From positions 2,356,001 through 2,420,000 of the forward strand of contig NZ_CP051144.1 in the NCBI RefSeq assembly GCF_012317385.1: a stretch of DNA of 64,000 nt, read 5' to 3'. Position 1 is the first letter of the stretch, and the number at the start of each line of letters is the position of its first letter. The stretch is from Romboutsia sp. CE17. Lineage in GTDB: Bacteria > Bacillota > Clostridia > Peptostreptococcales > Peptostreptococcaceae. Positions 47,595 through 56,847 of this stretch are shown here, in pieces. A program made the position numbers and the translations under genes. Under the pieces are notes generated by a model that was not told where the DNA came from, made no database searches, and worked only from the letters and a program-made list of their open reading frames with translations.

Positions 47595-47622
47595 AAAGCA
47601 AAAACTTTTCAGTTCTTGCTTT
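47595..47622 (-). terminator. Terminator after the Lon-like protease
   Basis: AAAGCAA (about 47595-47602) pairs with TTGCTTT (47616-47622), with further pairs inside. A T6 run follows on the minus strand, 45 bp after the protease stop. Confidence 0.7.
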
Positions 47623-47666
47623 AATTTATATTTTATTATTTACCCTATTTAAAAATCATAAATCAT

Positions 47667-49901
47667 TTATTTCTTTTCATTTTTAATTTTTGCAAAACTA
47701 TCTAATCTTTGTTTAACCAATAATTTTATTTCATCAAATTTCATATCAGTAAGTATTTCCATAGCTTCTTCTACATTATTTACTGTATATATATGGAACT
47801 TACCTTCATTTATAGCCTCTTGAACTTCTTCTGATAAAATTATATTTCTAGAATTATTTTTCGGAATTATCACACCTTGATCTCCGCTTAAACCTTTTTT
47901 CTTGCAAGTAAAATAAAAACCTTCTATTTTCTCTGTGATTCCACCTACAACCTGAATTTCACCTTTCTGATTAATAGACCCCGTAGCAGCTATATTTTGT
48001 TTAATAGGTATTCCTCCTAATGATGATAATATTGCATATAACTCAGCGCCCGAAGCACTATCTCCATCTACACCTCCATAACTTTGTTCAAAACAAATAG
48101 ATGCATTCATTGATAATGGAGCTTCTTGCGCAAAGTTTTCTGCTAAGTATCCTGATAAAATCATTACACCTTTATCATGTATAGATCCACTCATTTTAAC
48201 TTCTCTTTCTATATTTATTACACCTCTTCCTCCAACACTAGTTGCAACTGTTATTCTAGATGGTCTTCCAAATGAGTATTCACCTGTACTTAAAACTGAT
48301 AATCCATTTATTACACCAACTCTACTTCCCGATGTTTCAATTAATGTAAAACCATTCTCTATCGATTCATCTAACTTAGATTCTATTTTATTTAATCTAT
48401 TTCTTCTTTCATTTATAGCTGTTTTTACATCTTCTTTATCTACATATTCAGATCCTTTTATATCTGCATATGCACTACCTTCAACTATTACTTCCATGAT
48501 TTTATTGAATTCTGTAGATAATTTATCTATATCTCCTGATAATCTAGTGCTAAAGTTAATTACTTCTTGAACCGCGTCATAAGTAAAATGCTTTAAGTTA
48601 TTTTTTTTGCATTGAAGTGCTATAAATTTTGCTATGCCCATTTCATTATCTTCACTTTTAACCATCTCATTATCAAAGTCTACAAATATTTTAAAGTATT
48701 TGCTAAAATCACTATCATAGCTATATAAAATATTGTATAAGTAATTGCTCCCTATTAATATAACTTTTATATCTATTGGTATACTTTCTGGATTAATAGA
48801 TGTATTTGTATCTATAATTATTTTTTTGGATTGAACCGTTCTTTTTAACATATCCCATGAAAATCCATATCTAAGTAATTGATCTGCATACAACACCAAA
48901 TAACCACCATTGGCTTTATGAACTGCACCAGGAATTATTTTGGTAAAATCTGTTTTTAAATTTCCATTATAATAATCATATTCTATCTTCCCAAATAAAT
49001 TTGCTGGACTAGGATTTGTTTCAACTATTATCGGCGCTGATGTTTTAGTTTTTTCATCATCATTATCTACAAATAAATTTACTCTATATTTTAAAAAATG
49101 ATCTTTATCAAATTTATCTTTTAATTCATCTTCATCAAGATAAAATAAAAATAAATTTTCTAATATATCTTCTTTTATATTAATTAAATACTCATTAACC
49201 TTCTCATAATCCTTATATTTTTCACTTAGCTCTTCAATATGAGGATCTATTATAAATCTACCAATTTCTTCTTCTAACTCCAATATAGCTTCTTTTGCCT
49301 CATCTTCTATATCCCTTATCTTATATACTGTTTGAATTGCCATATGCTCTAAATCTCTCTTAATTTTATAAAATTCTTCATCTGATACTTCATCTTCATA
49401 ACCTTCTTTTAGAGGGACAAATACCATTCCAAGCTTACTATTTTTTAATTTAAATCCTTTTTCTTCTCCATACTTTTTAATTTCTTTTAATAGAGCCTCT
49501 TTTTCTATATCATAATTTTCTAATAATTGGTTTTTTCCTAATTCATAATCTTCACTTTCAAAGGCATCTTTTAATTCATCTAATAATGTTTCAATTAGTT
49601 TTTCTATATCTTTTTTAAATACTTTTCCTAGACCTATTTTCAAACCAATTGATATTGGATCTCTTGGATGTTCAAAATTATAAACATAACACCAATCTTT
49701 ATGTTTAGTCTTGCCTTTTGCATATTTTTCTAGTGCTTTTAGTGTATATGTTGTTTTACCTGTTCCAGAATGACCAGAAACATATATGTTATACGCTGGA
49801 TTTTCTATTTTAAGACCTATTTCCATCGCTTGTATTGCTCTTTCTTGGCCTAGGATTTCATTTAATGGCTCTATTTCAGATGTATTTTTATAGTTTTGCA
49901 T
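47667..49901 (-). CDS. Lon-family ATP-dependent protease (LonB/LonC-like)
   Basis: This 744-residue protein has an N-terminal Walker A SGHSGTGKTTYTLK (about 42-55). A long helical insert rich in Glu and Lys (about 130-240) is followed by Walker B-like LVLYADQLL and the AAA lid. The C-terminal Lon proteolytic domain has the catalytic Ser in DGDSASGAELYAIL and the Lys in GGITEKIEGF. It degrades proteins with ATP. The sequence lacks the N-terminal domain of LonA. No membrane helix is visible, unlike archaeal LonB. Confidence 0.87.
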   Translation of the reverse strand: MQNYKNTSEIEPLNEILGQERAIQAMEIGLKIENPAYNIYVSGHSGTGKTTYTLKALEKYAKGKTKHKDWCYVYNFEHPRDPISIGLKIGLGKVFKKDIEKLIETLLDELKDAFESEDYELGKNQLLENYDIEKEALLKEIKKYGEEKGFKLKNSKLGMVFVPLKEGYEDEVSDEEFYKIKRDLEHMAIQTVYKIRDIEDEAKEAILELEEEIGRFIIDPHIEELSEKYKDYEKVNEYLINIKEDILENLFLFYLDEDELKDKFDKDHFLKYRVNLFVDNDDEKTKTSAPIIVETNPSPANLFGKIEYDYYNGNLKTDFTKIIPGAVHKANGGYLVLYADQLLRYGFSWDMLKRTVQSKKIIIDTNTSINPESIPIDIKVILIGSNYLYNILYSYDSDFSKYFKIFVDFDNEMVKSEDNEMGIAKFIALQCKKNNLKHFTYDAVQEVINFSTRLSGDIDKLSTEFNKIMEVIVEGSAYADIKGSEYVDKEDVKTAINERRNRLNKIESKLDESIENGFTLIETSGSRVGVINGLSVLSTGEYSFGRPSRITVATSVGGRGVINIEREVKMSGSIHDKGVMILSGYLAENFAQEAPLSMNASICFEQSYGGVDGDSASGAELYAILSSLGGIPIKQNIAATGSINQKGEIQVVGGITEKIEGFYFTCKKKGLSGDQGVIIPKNNSRNIILSEEVQEAINEGKFHIYTVNNVEEAMEILTDMKFDEIKLLVKQRLDSFAKIKNEKK

Positions 49902-50005
49902 ATTTCCCCCCTCTTTCTATTTTGTATAATTAATTTATTCTCTACTCCAAACTAATCATATTAAATTATATGTATTAAGGTTTATATTCTTTCCAGAGTA
50001 AAAAA

Positions 50006-50037
50006 AGAAGCCCTTTATTTATTCTATTTAGGCTTCT
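50006..50037 (-). terminator. Terminator around the queG-like stop codon
   Basis: AGAAGCC (50006-50012) pairs with GGCTTCT (50031-50037). The stop codon of the queG-like gene falls in the loop, and T-rich sequence follows on the minus strand. Confidence 0.6.
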
Positions 50038-50926
50038 CTAAAATTATTTCTATATTTCTTTGTATTATTTTTTTACCTCTCCAACTAAAGGCTCTGTTTC
50101 CATATCTTCGTTTAAATTCTTTATTAGAAATGTCATTTATTTCATTATAATCTAGTTTTGTTATTAAATTAGTTTTAAATTCTTCTATATTAGTTATAGA
50201 TATGCCTTTATTATGAGGACATACTTCTTGGCATATGTCACATCCAAAAACCATCTTATTTTCCTTTATCAGATTTATCTCTTCTTCTGACAAATCGTCC
50301 TTCTTTTGAGTTATATACGACAAACATCTTCTTGGATTTAACTCAAAATTTCCTAATATAGCATTTCCCGGACAATATTTTACACATTTATTACATTTTA
50401 TACATGTTTTAGGTAATGGATTATCTGTATAAAACTCGTAATTATTTACTATATATCCAATAAATATATATGATCCATATTCATCTGTTATTATATTATT
50501 ATTTATTCCAAAATATCCTATTCCAGATTGATATGCAAGATATCTATCTACTAGAGGACCATTATCAACAAAAAATTTATATTCAAAATTATTTATTTCT
50601 TCTTCTAAAAAATCACAAATTTGCTGTAAATATCTTTTTGCTACTATATGGTAATCCTCGCCATAACAATACTTTGATAAGTTAGATTCTTCCATCTCAT
50701 CTACATAATAAGGAAAAGCACAAACAATTATAGATTTTGCATTTTCCATGATGAGCCTAGGGTTTACTCTCTTTTCTATTATTTCTTCTTCCATTCCTGT
50801 AAAGTAACCGTTTGACAACTTTTGCTTTATTATTTTTTCTAAATCATAGTATGGCCCTACTCCTGCTATTCCAACACATTTTAAACCTATACTACTACAA
50901 AATTCTTTTAATTTTTCTTTATTCAT
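50024..50926 (-). CDS. QueG-like epoxyqueuosine reductase (short form)
   Basis: This 300-residue iron-sulfur protein has DNGPLVDRYLAYQSGIGYFG, which matches the QueG active-site region. Two [4Fe-4S] motifs, CIKCNKCVKYCPGNA and CDICQEVCPHN, follow. QueG finishes queuosine in tRNA using cobalamin. Here the chain ends soon after the second cluster, so the C-terminal HEAT-like domain of many QueG (about 370-390 residues) is absent. The lysine usual near GWxGKN is not seen (GYFGINNN). It is a QueG-family member whose substrate is less certain. Confidence 0.78.
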   Translation of the reverse strand: MNKEKLKEFCSSIGLKCVGIAGVGPYYDLEKIIKQKLSNGYFTGMEEEIIEKRVNPRLIMENAKSIIVCAFPYYVDEMEESNLSKYCYGEDYHIVAKRYLQQICDFLEEEINNFEYKFFVDNGPLVDRYLAYQSGIGYFGINNNIITDEYGSYIFIGYIVNNYEFYTDNPLPKTCIKCNKCVKYCPGNAILGNFELNPRRCLSYITQKKDDLSEEEINLIKENKMVFGCDICQEVCPHNKGISITNIEEFKTNLITKLDYNEINDISNKEFKRRYGNRAFSWRGKKIIQRNIEIILEKPK

Positions 50927-50988
50927 AAAAACCTCCTTTCATTAATTCAAATTTATATTATAATTATTAATCGTAAGGATGTGATATT

Positions 50989-51399
50989 TTGATTAAATTA
51001 ATAATACCAGGTAGACCTATAAGTAAATCTAATTTCAAGCTTCATAATATACATGGTCAAGCATGGATGCCATCAACTGGTAAGCATTCTAAATACTTAG
51101 CCTATGAAAATATGATTGCAGGATATATAAATCAACAATACTTTGGTGAAACTATCGAAGAAGATCTAATAACTGTTTTAAAGCTTTATTTTCCCAATAA
51201 AAAAATGGGAGATCTTCATAACTATCCTAAAAGTATATGTGATGGCATTGAAAAAAGTGGAATAATAAAAAATGATAAACAATTAAAGCCAGTTCTTCTA
51301 TTTGACTTCATAGATAAAGAGAATCCTAGAGTTGAAATAGAGTTATATCCAACATCAGAGTTTGATGTGTCTTATACTATCACTCAAAAAGAAAAATAA
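50989..51399 (+). CDS. RusA-family Holliday-junction resolvase-like protein
   Basis: This 136-residue protein has the RusA layout: an N-terminal IIPGRPISKSN, central MGDLHNYPKSICDGI, and IKNDKQLKP. In E. coli RusA, Asp70, Asp72 and Asp91 bind the metal. By alignment these are Asp75, His77 and Asp96 here, so one ligand is changed. RusA genes often come from phages, but no phage gene is around, and the neighbours are housekeeping genes. Its ATG lies 9 bp after AAGGATG. A convergent hairpin follows. Confidence 0.8.
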   Translation: MIKLIIPGRPISKSNFKLHNIHGQAWMPSTGKHSKYLAYENMIAGYINQQYFGETIEEDLITVLKLYFPNKKMGDLHNYPKSICDGIEKSGIIKNDKQLKPVLLFDFIDKENPRVEIELYPTSEFDVSYTITQKEK

Positions 51400-51412
51400 A
51401 AAGGGCATATCA

Positions 51413-51443
51413 AGATATATTGCTAAGTAGCAAATCTATCTTG
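51413..51443. terminator. Hairpin between the RusA-like and AKR genes
   Basis: ATCAAGATATATTGCT (51413 on) pairs with AGCAAATCTATCTTGAT (to 51443) with one mismatch or bulge. It lies between convergent genes and may end both. The T-tract is stronger for the minus strand. Confidence 0.5.
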
Positions 51444-51454
51444 ATCCCCCTAGT

Positions 51455-52453
51455 TTATTTTTCTAACTTTTCACATACATTTTTAAGCATTTCTATAATC
51501 GGAAGTTCATAAGGGCATTTAGTTTCACATTTTCCACATGATATACATTTACTTGCTTTGCCTTCAAGTGAATCATATCTTTCCTTTGACCATTCTTTTA
51601 AATTATATCTAGTATAATAACCTTCTAAAAGGAAATTTTGGGGTATATTTACACCTAAAGGACATGGTAAGCAATATTCGCATCTTCTACAAAACTTTCC
51701 ACCTAAAGTAGCTCTTATATCCTCTATTTTTTCCTTATCTTCTTCTGTTAAACCTAGGTTATTTAATACATCTACATTTTCTTTTACTTGTTTTATACTG
51801 TCCATTCCAGGTATTGCTACATCAATATATTCTTTTGATAATATATACTTTATAGCCAATGTAGCATCATCTAATGCTCCTCCTGCTAATGGTTTCATGA
51901 CAATTATACCTATGCCTTTTTCGTGAGCCTTCTTAAAAGCTTCATCAGCCTGATCCTCAACTATATTATACGGAAATTGAATAGTATCAAACTTACCATC
52001 TTCTATTGCCTTTTCTATAGTCTCTATACTATGGCTAGTTATACCTATATATTTTATTTTCCCTTCTTTTTGAGCCTCTAATAAAGCTCTAAATGCTTTA
52101 TCTTCATTAAATATAGTTTCATATTCTTCTATTTTGACATTATGTAGCTGATATAAATCAATATAATCAGTTTTAAGATTCTTTAAGCTGATTTCTATAT
52201 CTTTCTTCATACCTTCATAATCTCTAGACATACTTTTAGTAGCTATATAAAACTTTTGTCTTCTTCCTACTAAAGAATTCCCTATATATTCTTCACTTAC
52301 AGTATACCCTCTAGCTGTATCAATAAAGTTTATACCATTTTTTTCTAGCTCATCTATTACTAAATTAGTATCTTCTTGAGTTATTCTTTGTATCGGTATT
52401 CCTCCAAATCCAACTCTTTTTATTTTCATATTAGTATTACCTAGATTTATCAT
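51455..52453 (-). CDS. Aldo/keto reductase with C-terminal ferredoxin domain
   Basis: This is a 332-residue protein. The AKR barrel has the start IPIQRITQEDTN, INFIDTARGYTVSEEYIG with the catalytic Asp and Tyr, and YQLHNV with the catalytic His. From about residue 255 the chain carries CRRCEYCLPCPLGV and CISCGKCETKCPYELP, two Cys groups of ferredoxin type. Such fusions are common in clostridia and couple NAD(P)H with iron-sulfur electron transfer. The substrate is unknown. It starts 48 bp after nfo ends and may share its transcript. Confidence 0.88.
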   Translation of the reverse strand: MINLGNTNMKIKRVGFGGIPIQRITQEDTNLVIDELEKNGINFIDTARGYTVSEEYIGNSLVGRRQKFYIATKSMSRDYEGMKKDIEISLKNLKTDYIDLYQLHNVKIEEYETIFNEDKAFRALLEAQKEGKIKYIGITSHSIETIEKAIEDGKFDTIQFPYNIVEDQADEAFKKAHEKGIGIIVMKPLAGGALDDATLAIKYILSKEYIDVAIPGMDSIKQVKENVDVLNNLGLTEEDKEKIEDIRATLGGKFCRRCEYCLPCPLGVNIPQNFLLEGYYTRYNLKEWSKERYDSLEGKASKCISCGKCETKCPYELPIIEMLKNVCEKLEK

Positions 52454-52501
52454 ATATTCACCCCATCAGTATAAATTTTACATTTTCATTATATATTAAT
52501 A

Positions 52502-53338
52502 TTATTTATTAGTCAGTATATCTCTAATCATTTTTATCTCTCTTTTATGCCCTTCTTCATCAAAAGGAGTTTCTAAAAAGAATGGTAAATCTTTTAACTT
52601 GGGATGTGTAAGTATATTTACTATAGCATCTAATCCTATTTTTCCTTCTCCAATTGGGGCATGTCTATCTTTGTTATCTCCAAATGGCATCAAACTATCA
52701 TTTAGATGTATTGCTTTTAGTCTATCTAGTCCTATAATTCTATCAAATTCTTCTAAAACAGATTCTAAGTTATTTACTATATCGTATCCAGCTGAAAATA
52801 TATGACACGTGTCTAAGCATACTCCTAATCTTTCATTATGCTTAACGCCGTCAATTATTCTTCTTAAATGTTCAAATTCAAACCCTATTTCAGTACCCTT
52901 TCCCGACATAGTCTCTAAAAGTATAGTTAAATTTTCATCACCTTTTATACCTTCATTAAGGCCATTTATAATTCTTTCTATACCAAAATCTATTCCTCCG
53001 CCCACATGGCTACCTGGATGAAAACACATATATTCTATTCCTAGAGAATTCATCCTTTCTATATCTTCTTTTATTACTTTTCTTGCAAATTCATATACAT
53101 CGTCTTTTGCACCTCCTAAATTCATAGTATATGGTGCGTGCGCTAAAAGAGGTCCAAATCCATTTTCCTCTCTTATTTTTTGGAATTTAGCTATATCTTT
53201 TTCATCAAAAGCTTTCGCATTGCCTCCTCTTGGATTTCTAGTAAAAAATTGAAATGTATTTGCATTCATATCTACAGCTATTTGTGCTGCTTTAGCAAAT
53301 CCTTTAGATATTGAAATATGTGGTCCTATTACAAGCAT
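52502..53338 (-). CDS. nfo: Endonuclease IV
   Basis: This 278-residue zinc AP endonuclease is of normal length. It has [16 protein letters not shown] at the N-terminus, [46 protein letters not shown], and [20 protein letters not shown], all conserved metal-ligand motifs. It cuts DNA 5' of abasic sites in base excision repair. The ATG at 53338 follows AAGGAGG. Confidence 0.96.
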   Translation of the reverse strand: MLVIGPHISISKGFAKAAQIAVDMNANTFQFFTRNPRGGNAKAFDEKDIAKFQKIREENGFGPLLAHAPYTMNLGGAKDDVYEFARKVIKEDIERMNSLGIEYMCFHPGSHVGGGIDFGIERIINGLNEGIKGDENLTILLETMSGKGTEIGFEFEHLRRIIDGVKHNERLGVCLDTCHIFSAGYDIVNNLESVLEEFDRIIGLDRLKAIHLNDSLMPFGDNKDRHAPIGEGKIGLDAIVNILTHPKLKDLPFFLETPFDEEGHKREIKMIRDILTNK

Positions 53339-53400
53339 ATAATTCCTCCTTATGTCTTATTCATTTTTGATTGTATATTTTAATTATACCCAAAAAAATA

Positions 53401-53422
53401 AGTATCAACTAATGTTGATACT
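53401..53422 (-). terminator. Terminator after the ArsR-type regulator
   Basis: AGTATCAAC (53401-53409) pairs with GTTGATACT (53414-53422), and a T-rich tract with T7 follows on the minus strand. It starts 2 bp after the regulator stop. Confidence 0.88.
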
Positions 53423-53423
53423 A

Positions 53424-53996
53424 TTATAAATTATACTCTTCTTTTTCTAATATAGGTATACTTACTAAAGCTATATTATATCCAGAAGCTGATTCTACTT
53501 CGGCTTTTCTCCCTAATATTTCTTCTATTTTTAACTTCATTGCTTCATTAATCTCTTTAATTTCACTCTCCGTAAAAGATACATCATCATACTCTATCAC
53601 ATTATAAGGTTGAAGTAACTCTTCTTCAGCAGCTCTATAAAAAAGCTCACTCATATTTTCAAACTTTGATATACATATATCTTTTTGTTCCTCATCCCAT
53701 AAATTATCTAATGAAAAATCAATTACTTTCTTTCCTACCATTATATTTTTTGCAGTTGGATAATAATATTTTTCAACGATACCAGACTTAATTTTTTCCT
53801 CTACTAGTTCTAATATACCCACTTTATATAGAGTTTTTATGTGATAGTTAATTTTCGCATGAGGCTCATCTAACATTTGTGACAATTGCTTAGCTGATAA
53901 TGGCTCTTTTTCAAATGCTTTGAGAATATCGATTCTTCGAGGATGTGCAATAGCCTTTATACTCTCTAAATCTCTTAGCACAAGTAACTCTTTCAT
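53424..53996 (-). CDS. ArsR-type helix-turn-helix regulator
   Basis: This 190-residue protein has an N-terminal winged-helix domain (about 10-85) with IAHPRRIDILKAFEKEPLSA, KQLSQMLDEPHAKINYHIKT as the recognition helix region, and VEEKIKSGIVEKYYYPTA as wing. The C-terminal half is helical and acidic, unlike metal-sensing ArsR; no cysteine metal site is seen. It could sense a small ligand. Its target is unknown; the divergent regions around it are not obvious candidates. Confidence 0.83.
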   Translation of the reverse strand: MKELLVLRDLESIKAIAHPRRIDILKAFEKEPLSAKQLSQMLDEPHAKINYHIKTLYKVGILELVEEKIKSGIVEKYYYPTAKNIMVGKKVIDFSLDNLWDEEQKDICISKFENMSELFYRAAEEELLQPYNVIEYDDVSFTESEIKEINEAMKLKIEEILGRKAEVESASGYNIALVSIPILEKEEYNL

Positions 53997-54077
53997 TCCT
54001 CCACCCCTAAAAAAAAATTATTTTATTATATTCTAATTATATATGAAGCATATATAATTGTCAAAAAATTCTATATT

Positions 54078-54995
54078 TTAAAATATGCTCAATTCCAGCT
54101 TTTTAGATAAATCTTCTAAAATTTTTATTCCAGCTATACTATTTCCCTTTTTATCAAGGGCTGGTCCATATAGTCCTATCCCCATTTTTCCAGGAACAGA
54201 TGCCATTATTCCTCCTCCTACACCAGATTTTGCAGGAATCCCAACTTTTATTGCAAATTCACCTGATGCATCATACATTCCACAAGTCACCATAAAGGTT
54301 TTAACCATTCTAGATACATTTTTACTTATTATTTGTTCTCCAGTTTCTATGTCTAATCCATAATTAGCAAATATAAGACCTATCCTTGCTAAATCCTCTG
54401 CATCAACTTCTATAGAACATTGTTTAAAATATAAATCTAGTATTTCTTCCACATTTCCATCTATTACTCCATCATTTTTTAATAAATAAGCCATAGCTCT
54501 ATTTCTATCACCTGTTAATTTTTCCGATTCATATACAGCTTGGTTTATTTTTATGTTATCATTTTTAGCAATTTTTCTAAAGAAATTTAACATTCTTTCT
54601 TCTTTATCTTTTAATGAGCTACCTTTTATTAAAGAAGTTGTAACTATTGCTCCTGCATTTATCATGGGATTGCATGGCTTTGTAGTATCATCCGTTTCTA
54701 ATTTCATAATTGAGTTAAATGGGTCTCCACTTGGCTCCATTCCTACTTTAGAAAATACATACGCCCAATCATTATCCATTAAGGCCATAGCTAGTACTAT
54801 AGTTTTTGAAACACTTTGTATAGTAAACTTTTTCTTGTAATCACCTGCACTGTACATATTGTTATCTTTATCTATAATGCAAATTCCTAAATCCTCAGCA
54901 TTTGCATTTTTTAATTCTGGTATATAGCTTGCAACTTGGCCATAATTAGTGTATTTTTTATTTAATTTTATTATGTCTTTTAATAATTTTTCCAT
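54078..54995 (-). CDS. glsA: Glutaminase
   Basis: This 305-residue serine-dependent glutaminase makes glutamate and ammonia from glutamine. It has the beta-lactamase-like S61-x2-K64 in FTIQSVSKTIVLAMAL, CNPMINAGAIVTTSLI and ASGEFAIKVGIPAKSGVGGG, as in GlsA. The length is normal. Its start ATG at 54995 follows GAAGGAGG by 13 bases. It stands alone. Confidence 0.93.
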   Translation of the reverse strand: MEKLLKDIIKLNKKYTNYGQVASYIPELKNANAEDLGICIIDKDNNMYSAGDYKKKFTIQSVSKTIVLAMALMDNDWAYVFSKVGMEPSGDPFNSIMKLETDDTTKPCNPMINAGAIVTTSLIKGSSLKDKEERMLNFFRKIAKNDNIKINQAVYESEKLTGDRNRAMAYLLKNDGVIDGNVEEILDLYFKQCSIEVDAEDLARIGLIFANYGLDIETGEQIISKNVSRMVKTFMVTCGMYDASGEFAIKVGIPAKSGVGGGIMASVPGKMGIGLYGPALDKKGNSIAGIKILEDLSKKLELSIF

Positions 54996-55071
54996 ATTGT
55001 CTATAAAAACCTCCTTCGTAGTAATATCTTCCGCTGTTTAAAGATCTCTATACATTATATTATAATATAAA

Positions 55072-55116
55072 AAGCATTGTCTAAAAATAAATTTAATTTT
55101 ATTTTAAACAATGCTT
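55072..55116 (-). terminator. Terminator after the TGS-uridine kinase gene
   Basis: AAGCATTGT (55072-55080) pairs with ACAATGCTT (55108-55116), extended by AAAATAAA with TTTATTTT inside. T-rich sequence follows on the minus strand, 10 bp after the stop. Confidence 0.8.
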
Positions 55117-55125
55117 AAAATTTTA

Positions 55126-56793
55126 TTAATCTACAATTTTACTTCCACCTATAAATTCTCTTAATATTGATATTGACGGTATATCCGATACATCATCTAG
55201 TTCAACAAAATATTGCAAAAATTTCAATATCCTATTTGCTTCTATATATGCTACACTATTTTCTTTTATTTCTTCTAATAATGGCCTTGCATATTTTTTT
55301 AATACTGCAAGTTCATATAAGCATGCTGAGTTAAATATAACATTTGCTTCTTCTTGGAATGGGAATATATTTTTTTCTTCTCCCCTTCTTACTGAATTCC
55401 AATTCATTATAGTTGTTTCAGCGCTATATCCTCTAAATTTATAATCTCTAACTATCCTTCTAATCAGTCTTAAATCTGTTGTTGGTATTCTATTATGATC
55501 ATCTAAATTAATCTGAGTAAGAGCACTTAAATATATTTTAAACTTTTCATCATCAGAAATTGAAGATGTTAACATCGGATTTAATCCGTGTATACCTTCT
55601 AAGATTATCGGCTGATCACTATTTATTTTTAACTTTTTATTACTATCTACTTGCTTTCCTAGTTTAAAATCAAATTTAGGCAAAGATATTTCTTTTCCAT
55701 CCAATAAATCCTTTAAATCTCTGTTAAATTGCTCTAGGTTTATTGCATATATAGATTCAAAGTCATAATTACCAAATTCATCTCGTGGAGTATGTTCTCT
55801 ATCTACAAAATAATCATCTAAAGATATAGACACAGGATTTAAATGATTTACTCTAAGATGAATACATAATCTGTGCGCAAAACTTGTTTTACCAGAAGAA
55901 GATGGGGCTGCTATTAAAACAATTCTCTTTTTCTGTTCCTTTATATCATCTGCTATTTGTGAAAGTTTTTTCTCATGTAATGATTCAACAGTTCTTATTA
56001 CATCTCCATACTCTTTGTTTTCTATTATCTTATTTAAAGTTAATACTTTATCTACACCTATTAGTTTAGACCATTCTTCTGATTCACTATATATATTTGA
56101 TAACTTTGGTTGTGGCTTAAATTCCCTAGGAATATCCTTATTTTCTTTACTAGGTCCAAAAAGTATTACTCCACTTTTATATAATTTTAAATCAAATGTC
56201 TTTATATAGCCAGTCGATGGTAACATATATCCATAAAAATGATCAATATATCCATTACACTTGTATATCTTTACATCATCATACTCCTTATATTTTAAAA
56301 GTTCAGCTTTTTCGATCATATTATTTTGTTTAAAAATAGAAATAGCTTCATCTTTCGTTGTACTTATTTTTTCTATTTCGTAATTATTTTTGATTATATC
56401 ATTCATTTTTTCTTTAATCTTATTTATATCATTTTCATTTAAATTTCTATTAATATGAACTTCGCAGTATAATCCATTTGATAAAGAGTGCTCAACTGTA
56501 ACTTTTGTATTTTCAAATAACTCTTCACAAGCCATTATAAATATATAGTTTAATACTCTATAGTAAACTCTCTTGCCATCTATATCTGTAGTATCTAGAA
56601 ACTTAATACTACAATTTTCTTTAATTATAGTGCTTAGTTCCTTTAATTTATTATTAATAATTCCAAGTGTAATAATCCCTTTAAAATCCTCTTCATTAGC
56701 TTTCGCTATATCTTCTAATTTAACACCTTTGTATTCATTATTTATGCTATATGTTTGTATTTTTCCATTTATTTTTAAATTAATACTATTCAT
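55126..56793 (-). CDS. TGS/ThrRS-like domain fused to uridine kinase
   Basis: This 555-residue fusion has an N-terminal TGS-like part (about 1-60) and a ThrRS-SAD-like part with KVTVEHSLSNGLYCEVHINR (about 97-116). From about residue 280 a phosphoribulokinase/uridine kinase domain follows: Walker A AAPSSSGKTSFAHRL, SISLDDYFVDREHTPRDEFG, and IILEGIHGLNPML. The kinase phosphorylates uridine or cytidine; the N-terminal part is of tRNA-synthetase origin and its role is unknown. This architecture occurs in Firmicutes and plants. It is last in a run with a sugar isomerase-like gene and two signal peptidases. Confidence 0.85.
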   Translation of the reverse strand: MNSINLKINGKIQTYSINNEYKGVKLEDIAKANEEDFKGIITLGIINNKLKELSTIIKENCSIKFLDTTDIDGKRVYYRVLNYIFIMACEELFENTKVTVEHSLSNGLYCEVHINRNLNENDINKIKEKMNDIIKNNYEIEKISTTKDEAISIFKQNNMIEKAELLKYKEYDDVKIYKCNGYIDHFYGYMLPSTGYIKTFDLKLYKSGVILFGPSKENKDIPREFKPQPKLSNIYSESEEWSKLIGVDKVLTLNKIIENKEYGDVIRTVESLHEKKLSQIADDIKEQKKRIVLIAAPSSSGKTSFAHRLCIHLRVNHLNPVSISLDDYFVDREHTPRDEFGNYDFESIYAINLEQFNRDLKDLLDGKEISLPKFDFKLGKQVDSNKKLKINSDQPIILEGIHGLNPMLTSSISDDEKFKIYLSALTQINLDDHNRIPTTDLRLIRRIVRDYKFRGYSAETTIMNWNSVRRGEEKNIFPFQEEANVIFNSACLYELAVLKKYARPLLEEIKENSVAYIEANRILKFLQYFVELDDVSDIPSISILREFIGGSKIVD

Positions 56794-56823
56794 AGCATTC
56801 TCCTTTCCCTTATTTATATAGGA

Positions 56824-56847
56824 AAAAGAGGTAGTTACACCTCTTTT
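56824..56847 (-). terminator. Hairpin before the TGS-uridine kinase gene
   Basis: On the plus strand, AAAAGAGGT (56824-56832) pairs with ACCTCTTTT (56839-56847); on the minus strand it is followed by a TCCTATAT tract. It sits between the sugar isomerase-like stop and the kinase start and may partly end transcription. Confidence 0.5.

Noticed and set aside
50989-51399. Prophage or mobile element around the RusA-like gene
   Set aside because: No integrase, terminase, capsid or repressor is nearby; neighbours are queG-like and AKR genes.
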